DNA of 64,000 nucleotides from Geomonas limicola (lineage in GTDB: Bacteria; Desulfobacterota; Desulfuromonadia; Geobacterales; Geobacteraceae). The position numbers and the translations under genes are program-made. The notes beneath the pieces were generated by a model. The model had not been told where the DNA came from. It did not search any database and saw nothing but the letters and a program-made list of their open reading frames with translations. Numbering within the stretch: the first letter of the stretch is position 1; each line of letters begins with the position of its first letter. The stretch covers positions 228,888-292,887 of the forward strand of contig NZ_BLXZ01000008.1 of assembly GCF_014193675.1 (NCBI RefSeq), written 5' to 3'. Shown piece by piece: positions 25,403 to 33,530 of this stretch.

Positions 25403-26995
25403 TCCCTGTTTCATCGCGAAACGACTCTCCCAGGGCCGGTCCGCGGGGGTCATGGTTACCCCATGGTCCGGGTTGGCCGAGAGATGGCGCAGGATGAGAT
25501 AGACGGTCTCCACCTCCTCGGGGCGTGCCAGGGCGAGCGCGCATTCCTCGCAGGTGAAGGCGCGGCTGTTCTGGCTGCGCATAAGCTCCAGGATCTCGGC
25601 CTGCAGCTTGAGTACGGTTCCGGCCGCTTTCTTGCCCGCTTCCACACCGGGCTGGTGGTAGGCGTTCACGTTGATGAGCGTGGCGTAGAGCCCAACGGTC
25701 CGCTCATAGAGGGCAATGAGCACGCCCACCGTGAAGGGGTCCACCCCGGGGACCGTGATGGTGACCGACTCCCTGCCGCTTTCGTAGAGCGCGGTCCGCG
25801 TCCCCTGGAAAAAGCCGGAGAGGTAATCCCCCGTGGTGGCGCCCGGTTCGACCTGGCTGGAGGCACCGGGACGGTCCTTGAGGACTTCGATGAAGGTGGC
25901 AAAGAAGTTCGGTACACCTTCACGCAACTGCTGCACGTAGGCGTGTTGGTCGGTTGACCCCTTGTTGCCGTACACGGTGATCCCCTGCAGTACCACCTGG
26001 CCGTCCAGGTCCTTCTCTTTGCCCAGCGACTCCATGATGAGCTGCTGCAGGTAGCGAGAGAAGAGGAGCAGGCGGTCCTTGTAGGGGAGGATCACCATAT
26101 CCTTGGCCCCTTTGCCTTGGGTGGCGTGGAACCAGGAAAGCGCCAAAAGGGCGGCGGGGTTCTCCTTGGTGGCGGTGCGGCGGGTGCTGACATCGCAGAG
26201 TCGGGCGCCTGCCAGCATCCGGTCCACGTCGATCCCCTGAAGGGCCGCAGGCAAAAGGCCCACTGCCGAGGTCACCGAGGTGCGCCCGCCGACCCAATCC
26301 CACATCGGGAAGCGCGCCAGCCACCTCTGCTGTGAGGCGGTCCGGTCCAGTTCGCTGTCGACGCCGGTCACGGCGACGGCATGGGCGGCGAAGTTGAGAC
26401 CGGCCCTTTGAAAGGCAAGCTGCGCCTCCACCATGCCGTTGCGGGTTTCCTTGGTGCCGCCGCTTTTCGAGATGACCACCACCAGGGTCTGGGGAAGGGC
26501 GGGACCGATCTCCGCAATCACCCGATCCATACCGTCAGGATCGGTATTGTCGAAGAAAAATGGGCGCATCGGGTCCCCGGCGTTTCCCAGGCTGTCTGCC
26601 ACGAACTGCGGCCCCAGCGCCGAACCACCGATGCCGACCACCAGAGAATGGGTGAACCGGCCGCCGTCGGGTGCCTTGATGTTCCCGGAGTGCACCGAGT
26701 GCGCAAAGGCCTTCACGGAGGCGAGGGTCCCGGTAATCTCCTCGGCCAACTCGGGAGTGGGGGCCAGTTCTGCTGCGCGCAGCCAGTAGTGCCCGACCAT
26801 CCGGTTCTCATCGGGGTTGGCAATCGCTCCGCCTTCCAACTCGGCCATCTCGGCATACGCCTTCTGCAGCCTGGGCTCCATCTCCGCAAAGAAATCGGCG
26901 GGATAGTTCATACGGCTGGTATCGAGCACTAGGCCGGTTTCCGCATCCGCGTAGAGCCGGTCCTTGAAGCGCTCCCAAAGCTGCAACTTTTCCAT
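25400..26995 (-). CDS. pgi: Glucose-6-phosphate isomerase
   Basis: A 531-residue PGI interconverting glucose-6-phosphate and fructose-6-phosphate. It shows VVGIGGSALGPQF, VVISKSGGTKETRN and the C-terminal SIS-domain pattern QQLIMESLGKEKDLDG and GSTDQHAYVQQL, which includes the active-site histidine region. ATG 26995 is chosen because GGAGGAG precedes it on the minus strand. The frame continues upstream without family sequence. The 3' end runs into a foldback repeat. A promoter candidate lies at 27163-27190. Confidence 0.95.
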   Translation of the reverse strand: MEKLQLWERFKDRLYADAETGLVLDTSRMNYPADFFAEMEPRLQKAYAEMAELEGGAIANPDENRMVGHYWLRAAELAPTPELAEEITGTLASVKAFAHSVHSGNIKAPDGGRFTHSLVVGIGGSALGPQFVADSLGNAGDPMRPFFFDNTDPDGMDRVIAEIGPALPQTLVVVISKSGGTKETRNGMVEAQLAFQRAGLNFAAHAVAVTGVDSELDRTASQQRWLARFPMWDWVGGRTSVTSAVGLLPAALQGIDVDRMLAGARLCDVSTRRTATKENPAALLALSWFHATQGKGAKDMVILPYKDRLLLFSRYLQQLIMESLGKEKDLDGQVVLQGITVYGNKGSTDQHAYVQQLREGVPNFFATFIEVLKDRPGASSQVEPGATTGDYLSGFFQGTRTALYESGRESVTITVPGVDPFTVGVLIALYERTVGLYATLINVNAYHQPGVEAGKKAAGTVLKLQAEILELMRSQNSRAFTCEECALALARPEEVETVYLILRHLSANPDHGVTMTPADRPWESRFAMKQG

Positions 26996-27549
26996 GGTCT
27001 CCTCCGTGCCGCCAGTAGGTACTCGTATCTGGTGAATCCTTCTCATTAGATGTTAGCTGCTCCCCTGTCACCGTTACCGGCGGTCCGACACCTGCCACTA
27101 CCAGGTTTTCCGCGAACTCAGCCTCGTGAAGGGGGCACTGTGTTCCTCATGTGCGTCGGGGCATGATAACACAGATTAGTTTTTGTTCAAGTGTCCGGGA
27201 GGCCCTGAGACGCTGTTCAAAGCCTGCTGAAGTTCATGAAATGCTTGCGCTGTATAAGTATTCGAAAATGCGCAGTAATTCCCGATATGTACCGATCCTG
27301 TGCACCTCGTGAACAAGTTTTGAAGCTGGTCCGGATTGCTGCCTGCGCCTTCGGTGTCAGTCAAAGGCTTGAATTATCAATAGCTTGCAAAAATAATGAA
27401 GAACGGCGACCGGCTGGTATGGCTGTTGTAATAGGGGAGAATGCGGCAAGCAAAAACGCTGGCAGCAATCCTCCACGAGGCTGCGCAATGATCACTGCGG
27501 CGAGTCCTCGGCCGGCAGAAATCTACCAGAACCAGAAGAGGAGGCGATC
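26996..27549. other. 554-base gap between divergent pgi and Fis-like gene
   Basis: Apart from the pgi promoter candidate at 27163-27190 I see no gene, RNA or clear repeat. Base composition is lower in GC than the flanking genes. Open frames here have poor codon use and no ribosome binding sites. Confidence 0.6.
27163..27190 (-). promoter_or_regulatory. Sigma70-like promoter for pgi
   Basis: On the minus strand TTGAAC (27190-27185), 16-base spacer, TATCAT (27168-27163). It would give a leader of about 160 bases before the pgi ATG. Confidence 0.5.
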
Positions 27550-28026
27550 ATGGGACACAGATGCAAGGATTCGAATCACCGGGCTGGTGCCTACCAGTAC
27601 CGTGCGCTCGAGGTGGTACTGACCAAAAAGAGCCTCCCTGCTGATTACGGTGGACCAAGCGCCGTGCTGACCGTGGAAAACGACTGGGATACCTTGAGCT
27701 TCGTCAAGGAAAATATGGCCGATATAGCGGCGAATATGGTGAGGGTGAACGCTATGAGAGTGGACAACAATCCGCATGTGGAGGAGAGCGCAAGGCTCTT
27801 CGAGAGTAATCTGCAACCCCTTTTTACCCTGATCAGTGCCACCGCGACGGAGCACGTCATGGACAAACTCTCCATCTCCTTGCGAAAGGCGTTGCTCCTC
27901 ATGGCCATGGATCGCTACAGCTGCGACAGCGAAAGCATCTGCCGCGCACTGGGGATCACCAGGATGAAACTGGAGAAGGAACTTAAACGGTGCGGTCTCT
28001 TGCAGCAGGAGCAAAAGGCGGCGTAA
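27550..28026 (+). CDS. Unknown protein with C-terminal Fis-like helix-turn-helix
   Basis: A 158-residue cytosolic protein. The last 45 residues (LRKALLLMAMDRYSCDSESI, then CRALGITRMKLEKELKRCGL) follow the Fis/NtrC C-terminal helix-turn-helix pattern, where an alanine/leucine-rich helix precedes a LGITR-KL-LKR recognition helix. The N-terminal 110 residues contain an ENDWDTLSFVKENMADIAANM helical stretch and no receiver or AAA+ domain. AGAGGAGG at 27537-27544 supports the ATG at 27550. It stands alone between a long upstream gap and a foldback repeat. DNA-binding regulator by inference. Target unknown. Confidence 0.6.
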   Translation: MGHRCKDSNHRAGAYQYRALEVVLTKKSLPADYGGPSAVLTVENDWDTLSFVKENMADIAANMVRVNAMRVDNNPHVEESARLFESNLQPLFTLISATATEHVMDKLSISLRKALLLMAMDRYSCDSESICRALGITRMKLEKELKRCGLLQQEQKAA

Positions 28027-28044
28027 CGGCAGGTTACCTGCAGG

Positions 28045-28099
28045 GTTGAGGTTGAGGTTGACCGGGTTTTCCGGCCGGGACCTCAACCTTAACCTCAAC
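28045..28099. repeat. Foldback repeat (family D, GGTTGAGGTTGAGG)
   Basis: GTTGAGGTTGAGGTTGA (28045-28061) pairs with TCAACCTTAACCTCAAC (28083-28099). Related elements sit at 37620-37670 and 40872-40938 in the chemosensory cluster. The wider gap to ispB (28027-28452) otherwise holds only the promoter candidate at 28314-28342. Confidence 0.65.
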
Positions 28100-28313
28100 A
28101 CACCTATTACTCGAGGTTTTCTCCTTCCCCCCTTGTCCCCACCTCACGTTGCGATTCCCATCCGCCGTTTTATGGTAGCGAAACATTCAGTCGCCCGACC
28201 CCTCCGGTTGACAGCGATGTCCCCCGTGACGAGTTGCGCGCTCGACCTTCTTTTTACGCGATCCCGGATTATGCCAGAGGCGTGCCGTAGACGTTCTACC
28301 TTGTCGAAATGCC

Positions 28314-28342
28314 TTGAATAATAAGGTGGGATTTGCTACAGT
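28314..28342 (+). promoter_or_regulatory. Possible promoter for ispB
   Basis: TTGAAT (28314-28319), 17-base spacer, TACAGT (28337-28342), about 105 bases ahead of the chosen ATG. Moderate match to sigma70 consensus. Confidence 0.4.
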
Positions 28343-28452
28343 GCCCCGTCGATCCCGATTGATATATGGCTTCCCTACCCCGCCGGAAACACCGATACTA
28401 CACGGTGTTGCTTCGGTGGGAGGTGCGCCTTTCTAAAGAACCGAGGCCTGTT

Positions 28453-29421
28453 ATGGATGCAGCACTTGCCCTTATTGGGGAAGACCTGAAAAACGTAGAA
28501 CTGCAGTTCAAAAAGGACCTGCAGTCGGATGTTCCCCTGATCCGCAAAGTGGGCGAGTACGTGCTTTCCAGCGGCGGCAAGCGAATCCGTCCGGCCCTGG
28601 TGCTTCTGGCTGCCAAGCTCTGCGGTTACCAGGGTGACAGAAGCGTCCCCCTGGCAAGCGTGGTCGAGTTCATCCACACGGCAACCCTGCTGCACGACGA
28701 CGTCGTCGACAATGCGAACCTGCGCCGCGGTCTTGCCTCCGCCAACACCCTGTGGGGCAACGAGGCATCGGTGCTGGTCGGCGACTTCCTGTTCTCCAAG
28801 TCCTTCTCCCTCATGGTGCGTGACGGCGACCTGCGCATCCTGAAGGTCCTCGCCGACGCCACCACCATCATTGCCGAGGGGGAGGTGTTGCAGCTCGTGG
28901 TGACCAGCGATCTCGACATCACCGTGGAGCGCTTCATCGACGTGGTGCGCTGCAAGACCGCGATCCTCCTCTCGGCCGCCTGCGAAGTGGGCGCCATCCT
29001 GGGCGGCGCCGCGCTGGAACAGCAGTCCGCTCTCGCCGCTTACGGGATGGAGCTGGGGATCGCTTTCCAGTTGATGGACGACACCCTCGACTACACCGCC
29101 AGCGAAGAGCAGTTCGGCAAGAGCATCGGTCACGACCTCGAAGAGGGCAAGATCACCCTGCCGCTCATCCACACCCTGAAGAACTGCAGCGCCGACGAGC
29201 GCGAGGTCATCTCGAACGTCGTCGACAAGGAACTCCTCTCCGACGAAGATTTCGCCAAGGTCCTTGCCCTGGTGCAACGCTACGGGGGGATCGAACACAC
29301 CATCGCGACCGCCCGCGACCATGTCGCCCAGTGCAAAAAGCACCTGGAGTGCTTCCCTGCGTCCGTGGCTCGCGAAGCGCTCGCCGAGCTCGCCGAATAC
29401 GTGGTGACGCGCGTTAAATGA
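28453..29421 (+). CDS. ispB: Polyprenyl diphosphate synthase (octaprenyl type)
   Basis: A 322-residue trans-prenyltransferase with both aspartate-rich motifs: LLHDDVVDNANLRRG (first) and QLMDDTLDYT (second), plus the GGKRIRPALVLL and QLVVTSD segments. It elongates FPP/GPP to the long chain used for menaquinone side chains. The exact chain length is not determined by what I can see, so the symbol is tentative. ATG 28453 has CGAGG at 28442-28446. The upstream in-frame extension to 28366 is basic and not part of the family. Confidence 0.9.
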   Translation: MDAALALIGEDLKNVELQFKKDLQSDVPLIRKVGEYVLSSGGKRIRPALVLLAAKLCGYQGDRSVPLASVVEFIHTATLLHDDVVDNANLRRGLASANTLWGNEASVLVGDFLFSKSFSLMVRDGDLRILKVLADATTIIAEGEVLQLVVTSDLDITVERFIDVVRCKTAILLSAACEVGAILGGAALEQQSALAAYGMELGIAFQLMDDTLDYTASEEQFGKSIGHDLEEGKITLPLIHTLKNCSADEREVISNVVDKELLSDEDFAKVLALVQRYGGIEHTIATARDHVAQCKKHLECFPASVAREALAELAEYVVTRVK

Positions 29422-29659
29422 CGAGCCGGCACCTCGTCATTTAACCGACCCTGTCAAAAAATCCCCACCAAAAACGCATCTTTAGCATTAGTGCTCTCAC
29501 ATTTTAAGTCTCTCGTTGAAGTTCTGTATTCAGTAACTTCAGGGCTGTCGCCTATTTCCCCCGTCTCGTCAGAAAATGCCACGTTTGCAGCTCTCGCTGG
29601 CGTGTTTTTTGCTGCCGTGTAAACGGATGTTTTCTAATGATTGTTGGCCGGGGGGGGAC

Positions 29660-29917
29660 GTGGACGAAGAGATGCTGCTGCACTCGTCTGAGTTGGAGTT
29701 GAATGGAGAAACATTCCAGATCAACGTTTTCTGCAGTACTGCCGGGCGTTACTTCGCAAAGACCTGCCTGAGCGAAAGCGACGTCATCATCACCGATGGC
29801 CCTTCGGTACCGGAAACTTTGAAGAAGCATGAAGGGTTGCTCCCCTTGGCTCTGGGGACCCGAGAGCTTACCCAAAGCTATCTCGGTTATTGCCGGAGAA
29901 CCAAACCCAAGCGCTAA
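29660..29917 (+). CDS. Small conserved-looking protein of unknown function
   Basis: An 85-residue acidic to neutral protein. Its middle part alternates hydrophobic residues (ETFQINVFCSTAGRYFAK) as a small beta-rich domain would, and one cysteine is central. The GTG at 29660 follows a run of G residues that can serve as ribosome binding site. An ATG at 29627 and a frame opening at 29576 are alternatives. No family recognised. It stands alone between ispB and the NtrC-type regulator. Confidence 0.5.
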   Translation: MDEEMLLHSSELELNGETFQINVFCSTAGRYFAKTCLSESDVIITDGPSVPETLKKHEGLLPLALGTRELTQSYLGYCRRTKPKR

Positions 29918-29920
29918 GTC

Positions 29921-30029
29921 GGACCGAGAAGTTCGGTCCACCCGTTGCTCCTGCCCTGCCGCCACGGCAGGTTGGCCTCGCTCGCTCTGACGTACTCCGA
30001 GCGGGGCTCATTTTTTTTCGCCCCGCACG
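29921..30029. other. Two hairpins ahead of the NtrC-type regulator
   Basis: GGACCGA / TCGGTCC around 29922-29939 and CGGGGC / GCCCCG at about 30000-30027 with the T-run inside the loop rather than after the stem. Neither is a standard terminator. They could be mRNA structures or remnants of repeats. Confidence 0.4.
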
Positions 30030-30197
30030 AACCCGCCCCAGAACCTCCTGCCGCCACGTTGGGACGCTCAGCTCCCGAGAATGACTCACCGAAAGGTCCC
30101 GATTCATTATAAAAGAGGTTGCCCTGATCCCAGTAATCGGTTAAAAATTGATCTGGATCTGTAGCGGAACCACTTTCTCCAATGAGACCGGACCCCC

Positions 30198-31559
30198 ATG
30201 ACCGCCAGAATTCTCATCATCGACGATGACAGCTCGCTGCGCCGCGTGCTGGAGTACAACCTGCAGCAGGAAGGGTACGAGGTATTTGCCGCGGCTGACG
30301 GTGAAAGCGGCCTGAGGCTCTTCGAGGAACGTGCGCCGGCCCTGGTGATCACCGACCTGAAGATGCCGGGGATGACGGGATTCCAGCTTCTCTCCGCCGT
30401 GAAGGAGCGCTCGCCGGGCACCGTGGTCATCGTGCTCACCGCCTTCGGCGCCATAGATACCGCCGTCGAGGCCATGAAGCTTGGCGCCTTCGACTATCTC
30501 ACCAAACCGTTCAACCGTGACGAGCTGAAACTCACCGTACAAAAGGCCCTGCAGCTGCGGGGGCTCTCCGAGGAAAACCGCCTGCTCAAGGAGGAGCTTT
30601 CCGGACGGGCTGAGTTCAAGAGCATCGTCGGCACCTCGCGTGCCATGGACGGAGTCTTCTCGGTGGTGCGCAAGGTGGCCGATACCGAGGCTACCGTCCT
30701 CATTACCGGGGAATCCGGGACCGGCAAGGAGTTGGTGGCGCGCGCCATCCATTCCGGAAGCTCGCGCCGCAGCGGACCCTTCATCGCGGTGAACTGCGCG
30801 GCGATCCCGCGCGACCTCCTGGAAAGCGAACTGTTCGGCCACGTAAAAGGCGCCTTCACCGGTGCGATCCGGGACAAGGACGGCAAGTTCCAGCTGGCCG
30901 ACGGCGGGACCATCTTCCTGGACGAGGTGGGTGACCTGCCGCTCGAGCTGCAGCCCAAGCTGTTGCGGGTTCTGCAGGAGCGGGTACTCGAGCCGGTCGG
31001 GGGCACCAGCGTGAACCGGATCGATGTCCGGGTGGTGGCCGCCACCAATGCCGATCTCGAGAAGGCAATCGGTGAGGGACGCTTCCGCGACGACCTCTAC
31101 TACCGGCTCTCGGTGATTCCCCTGCGGCTCCCCCCCTTGCGCGAGCGGGTGGAGGACATCCCGCTTCTGGTGCGTTACTTCTGCGGCAAGTTCGGCGGCA
31201 GTTCGGTGACCTTCAGCAAGCAGGCGCTGGAACTGCTCAAGCAGTACCCCTGGCCGGGCAACGTGCGCGAACTGGAAAATACCGTGGAGCGCCTGCTCAT
31301 CATGCGGGAAGGGGACGAGATCGGAGTGGAGGAGCTTCCGGAGAAGTTTTCTGCCTCGGGTGAAAAGTCGGAAGGCGGGGTGCTGCGCCTGCCGCCGGGG
31401 GGGTATTCGCTGGAGCTGCTGGAGCGGGAGGTGGTACTCGAGGCGCTGAACCGGTGCGACTGGAACCAGACTGCCGCGGCGCGCTTCCTGCGCATTCCGC
31501 GCCACACCCTGATTTACAGGATGGAAAAATACCACATCACACAGCCGGGGAGGAAGTAG
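30198..31559 (+). CDS. Sigma-54-dependent response regulator (NtrC family)
   Basis: A 453-residue three-domain activator. Receiver with DDD cluster at 10-12, phospho-accepting D53 (TDLKMPG) and the TA/K switch (VLTAFG, LTKPF). AAA+ domain with Walker A GESGTGKE (about 171-178), the sigma-54 contacting GAFTGA loop (about 218-223) and FLDEVGDL Walker B. C-terminal Fis-type HTH with NQTAAARFLRIPRHTLIYRM. It activates sigma-54 promoters when phosphorylated. No histidine kinase lies next to it. The next genes are a thiol-disulfide pair with the TlpA start directly after the stop, so the regulator may be co-transcribed with them. Confidence 0.94.
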   Translation: MTARILIIDDDSSLRRVLEYNLQQEGYEVFAAADGESGLRLFEERAPALVITDLKMPGMTGFQLLSAVKERSPGTVVIVLTAFGAIDTAVEAMKLGAFDYLTKPFNRDELKLTVQKALQLRGLSEENRLLKEELSGRAEFKSIVGTSRAMDGVFSVVRKVADTEATVLITGESGTGKELVARAIHSGSSRRSGPFIAVNCAAIPRDLLESELFGHVKGAFTGAIRDKDGKFQLADGGTIFLDEVGDLPLELQPKLLRVLQERVLEPVGGTSVNRIDVRVVAATNADLEKAIGEGRFRDDLYYRLSVIPLRLPPLRERVEDIPLLVRYFCGKFGGSSVTFSKQALELLKQYPWPGNVRELENTVERLLIMREGDEIGVEELPEKFSASGEKSEGGVLRLPPGGYSLELLEREVVLEALNRCDWNQTAAARFLRIPRHTLIYRMEKYHITQPGRK

Positions 31560-32069
31560 ATGAAGGGACGCATCGTGGTACTCATGCTGTTGGCGCTCAG
31601 CCTCGCCTTCGGGTGCACCAAGCGCCAGGAGGTCGCCGCCGAAGGAAAGCCGGCTCCCGATTTCACCCTGAAGGACCTGTCGGGCAACCCGGTCCAACTC
31701 TCCTCGTTGAAAGGGAAGGTGGTCTTGGTCAACTTCTGGGCCACCTGGTGCCCCCCCTGCCGGGAAGAGATCCCCTCGATGGCGCGCATGACCCAGGCCA
31801 TGCAGGGCAAGCCCTTCCAGCTCCTGGCCATCTCGGTCGACGAGGGTGGCAAGAAGGCGGTGGTAGATTTCTTCCAGAAAAGCGGCAACGTGCTCCCGGC
31901 CCTGCTGGATACCGATGGTGCCGTCTCCAGGCTCTACGGTACTACCGGGGTCCCCGAGACCTTCGTGGTCAACCCCAAGGGGGTCGTGGTCAAGAAGGTG
32001 GTAGGAGCCATGGACTGGAGCGACCCGCAGGTTCTGGCGGCGCTGGACCAACTGGCTAAGGAAAAATAG
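31560..32069 (+). CDS. TlpA family thiol-disulfide oxidoreductase, lipoprotein
   Basis: A 169-residue periplasmic thioredoxin-like protein. The N-terminal signal ends in a lipobox LAFGC (C19), so it is probably lipid-anchored. The redox site is WCPPC (C64, C67) followed by EEIPSM, and a TGVPETFVV cis-proline loop is present. It reduces disulfides, for instance in apocytochrome c or other exported proteins. A strong GGGGAGGAAG box overlaps the regulator's end. CcdA follows 39 bases later and would supply electrons. Confidence 0.9.
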   Translation: MKGRIVVLMLLALSLAFGCTKRQEVAAEGKPAPDFTLKDLSGNPVQLSSLKGKVVLVNFWATWCPPCREEIPSMARMTQAMQGKPFQLLAISVDEGGKKAVVDFFQKSGNVLPALLDTDGAVSRLYGTTGVPETFVVNPKGVVVKKVVGAMDWSDPQVLAALDQLAKEK

Positions 32070-32108
32070 ACCCTGCGCTGTCTGCCGCAGCCGGTCGGAG
32101 GAATAGGT

Positions 32109-32825
32109 ATGGAAAGCACCAACATCACCCTGGTGGGCGCCTTTGTCGCGGGCCTTTTGTCGTTTCTGTCGCCCTGCGTCCTGCCGCTCATTCCCTCCTA
32201 TATCACCTACATCACGGGGCTTTCTTTTGCCGACCTGCAGGCCGAGCATCCCAGTCACCAGGTGCGTCGGCAGACCATCATCCATTCCCTGCTCTTCATC
32301 GCCGGGTTCACCTGCGTGTTCGTCCTCTTGGGGGCCTCCGCGAGCTTCCTGGGCGATTTCCTGCACGAACACAAGACGGCGATCCGGCGCGTGGGCGGCA
32401 TCCTGATCATCGTCTTCGGTATCCATGTCTCGGGGCTCTTCGACATCGGGATGCTCCTGGGTGAAAAGAAGCTGACCCTGCACCGCAAGCCTGCCGGCTA
32501 CCTCGGGAGTTTCATCGTCGGGGTGGTGTTTGCCGCCGGCTGGACCCCCTGTATCGGCCCGATCCTCGCCACCATCCTGGCCGTGGCGGCCACCGAGGGA
32601 CGCGGCGTACTGTTGCTGCTGACCTACTCGATGGGACTCGCCATCCCGTTTTTCCTCGCCGCACTCGCCATGCACCAGTTCCTGGTCTTCTTCAGGCGCT
32701 TCAAGCGGCACATCCGCCTCTTCGAGATCTTCACCGGGATTTTGATGGTCGTGGTGGGTGTGCTCATCTACTTCAACTACCTCACCATTTTGAGCCGGTA
32801 CCTGAGCGGAATCTTCGGAGAGTAG
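32109..32825 (+). CDS. ccdA: Cytochrome c biogenesis protein CcdA (DsbD transmembrane domain)
   Basis: A 238-residue protein with six membrane helices. The conserved cysteines are in FLSPCVLPLIPSYITYI and in AAGWTPCIGPILA, which carry electrons from cytoplasmic thioredoxin to the periplasm. Pairing with TlpA just upstream makes a complete relay. GGAGGAATAGGT precedes the ATG. A very strong terminator follows. Confidence 0.94.
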   Translation: MESTNITLVGAFVAGLLSFLSPCVLPLIPSYITYITGLSFADLQAEHPSHQVRRQTIIHSLLFIAGFTCVFVLLGASASFLGDFLHEHKTAIRRVGGILIIVFGIHVSGLFDIGMLLGEKKLTLHRKPAGYLGSFIVGVVFAAGWTPCIGPILATILAVAATEGRGVLLLLTYSMGLAIPFFLAALAMHQFLVFFRRFKRHIRLFEIFTGILMVVVGVLIYFNYLTILSRYLSGIFGE

Positions 32826-32876
32826 CCAGGGGAAGAGTCCTCGAGTGGTTGAGCGGTCGAGTGGGTGATAAAACGG

Positions 32877-32943
32877 AAAAACCGTTGTTCGCTACCGAGC
32901 GGGGTGTTTGCAACCCGACGCGGAGCGAACAACGGTTTTTTTG
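32877..32943 (+). terminator. Long bidirectional terminator after ccdA
   Basis: A perfect 17-base stem AAAAACCGTTGTTCGCT (32877-32893) / AGCGAACAACGGTTTTT (32924-32940) with T extension to 32942. The 30-base loop holds a small CGGG/CCCG stem. A-run on the left and T-run on the right let it serve the convergent VOC gene too. A family-E repeat fragment (GAGTGGTTGAGCGGTCGAG) lies at 32843-32861. Confidence 0.92.
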
Positions 32944-32964
32944 TAGCCGAGCTGCCAGCGCCTG

Positions 32965-33366
32965 CTACACGGCCTCCTCGAGTACCACCAGGTAGCCGTC
33001 CGGGTCGAAGCACCAAAGCTCCCGGGTGCCGTAGGGTTTCAGCTCCGGGGGGTAGAGCACCTCGAGTTCCTCCTCGAGAAGTTCCTGGTAGATATCCTCG
33101 ATCCCCTCGACTTCGAAGTGCAGGGTCATCCCCACCCCCACCGGGAAGGCCTGCAAACGGGCCCCCAGGATGGGGTGACGCCGGGAGACCTCTTCCTGCT
33201 CCACAAAGATGATCTTCGCCTCCCCCACCGAAAGCAGCAGATGTTCGGGCGCCCCGAACGAGGTCAGTGCCCGCTGTACCGGCAGGTCCAGGATGCCTCC
33301 GTAAAAGGCCTCGGTGGTGTCGAGATCGGCAACCGAGAGCTGGATGGACCGCAGAATCCCTGCCAC
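32965..33366 (-). CDS. VOC family (glyoxalase/bleomycin resistance fold) protein
   Basis: About 133 residues with the VOC beta-alpha-beta-beta-beta layout: ILRSIQLSVADLDTTEAFYGG start, GMTLHFEVEGIEDIY second half, and a terminal YLVVLEE strand with a metal-type glutamate. The GTG at 33366, preceded by GGGGGGTTC on its strand, starts exactly at the fold. An ATG at 33417 would add 17 polar residues. The substrate is unknown. VOC proteins include glyoxalases, dioxygenases and antibiotic-binding proteins. Confidence 0.8.
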   Translation of the reverse strand: MAGILRSIQLSVADLDTTEAFYGGILDLPVQRALTSFGAPEHLLLSVGEAKIIFVEQEEVSRRHPILGARLQAFPVGVGMTLHFEVEGIEDIYQELLEEELEVLYPPELKPYGTRELWCFDPDGYLVVLEEAV

Positions 33367-33530
33367 GAACCCCCCGTTCTTCCTGCGTTCTCCCCCCAAG
33401 CTGTTCACGCGGGACAACCGGCCTGCGCTGCACGGCTCATTCCCCGTCAGGTCCTACTACCCGACGCCGTTTCCGTTGCCCCGGCGCCACTCGGCCAGGT
33501 GACGCTGGTCCCCTTCTCTCCCGGCCCCAC

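Noticed and set aside
27410..27440. A sigma-54-like motif (TGGTATGGCTGTTGTA)
   Set aside because: The GG and GT spacing is right but the -12 element lacks the GC dinucleotide, so the match is too weak.
27560..27600. A GGATTCGAATC tRNA T-arm-like sequence
   Set aside because: Lies inside the coding region of the Fis-like gene, without acceptor or anticodon stems in the flanks.
27236..27622. Open frame upstream of the Fis-like gene
   Set aside because: No ribosome binding site, cysteine- and arginine-rich random composition, and it overlaps the start of the better supported gene.
30141..32711. An 856-codon open frame on the minus strand opposite the NtrC, TlpA and ccdA genes
   Set aside because: Antisense shadow: three confidently identified genes occupy the other strand and the predicted residues show no domain.
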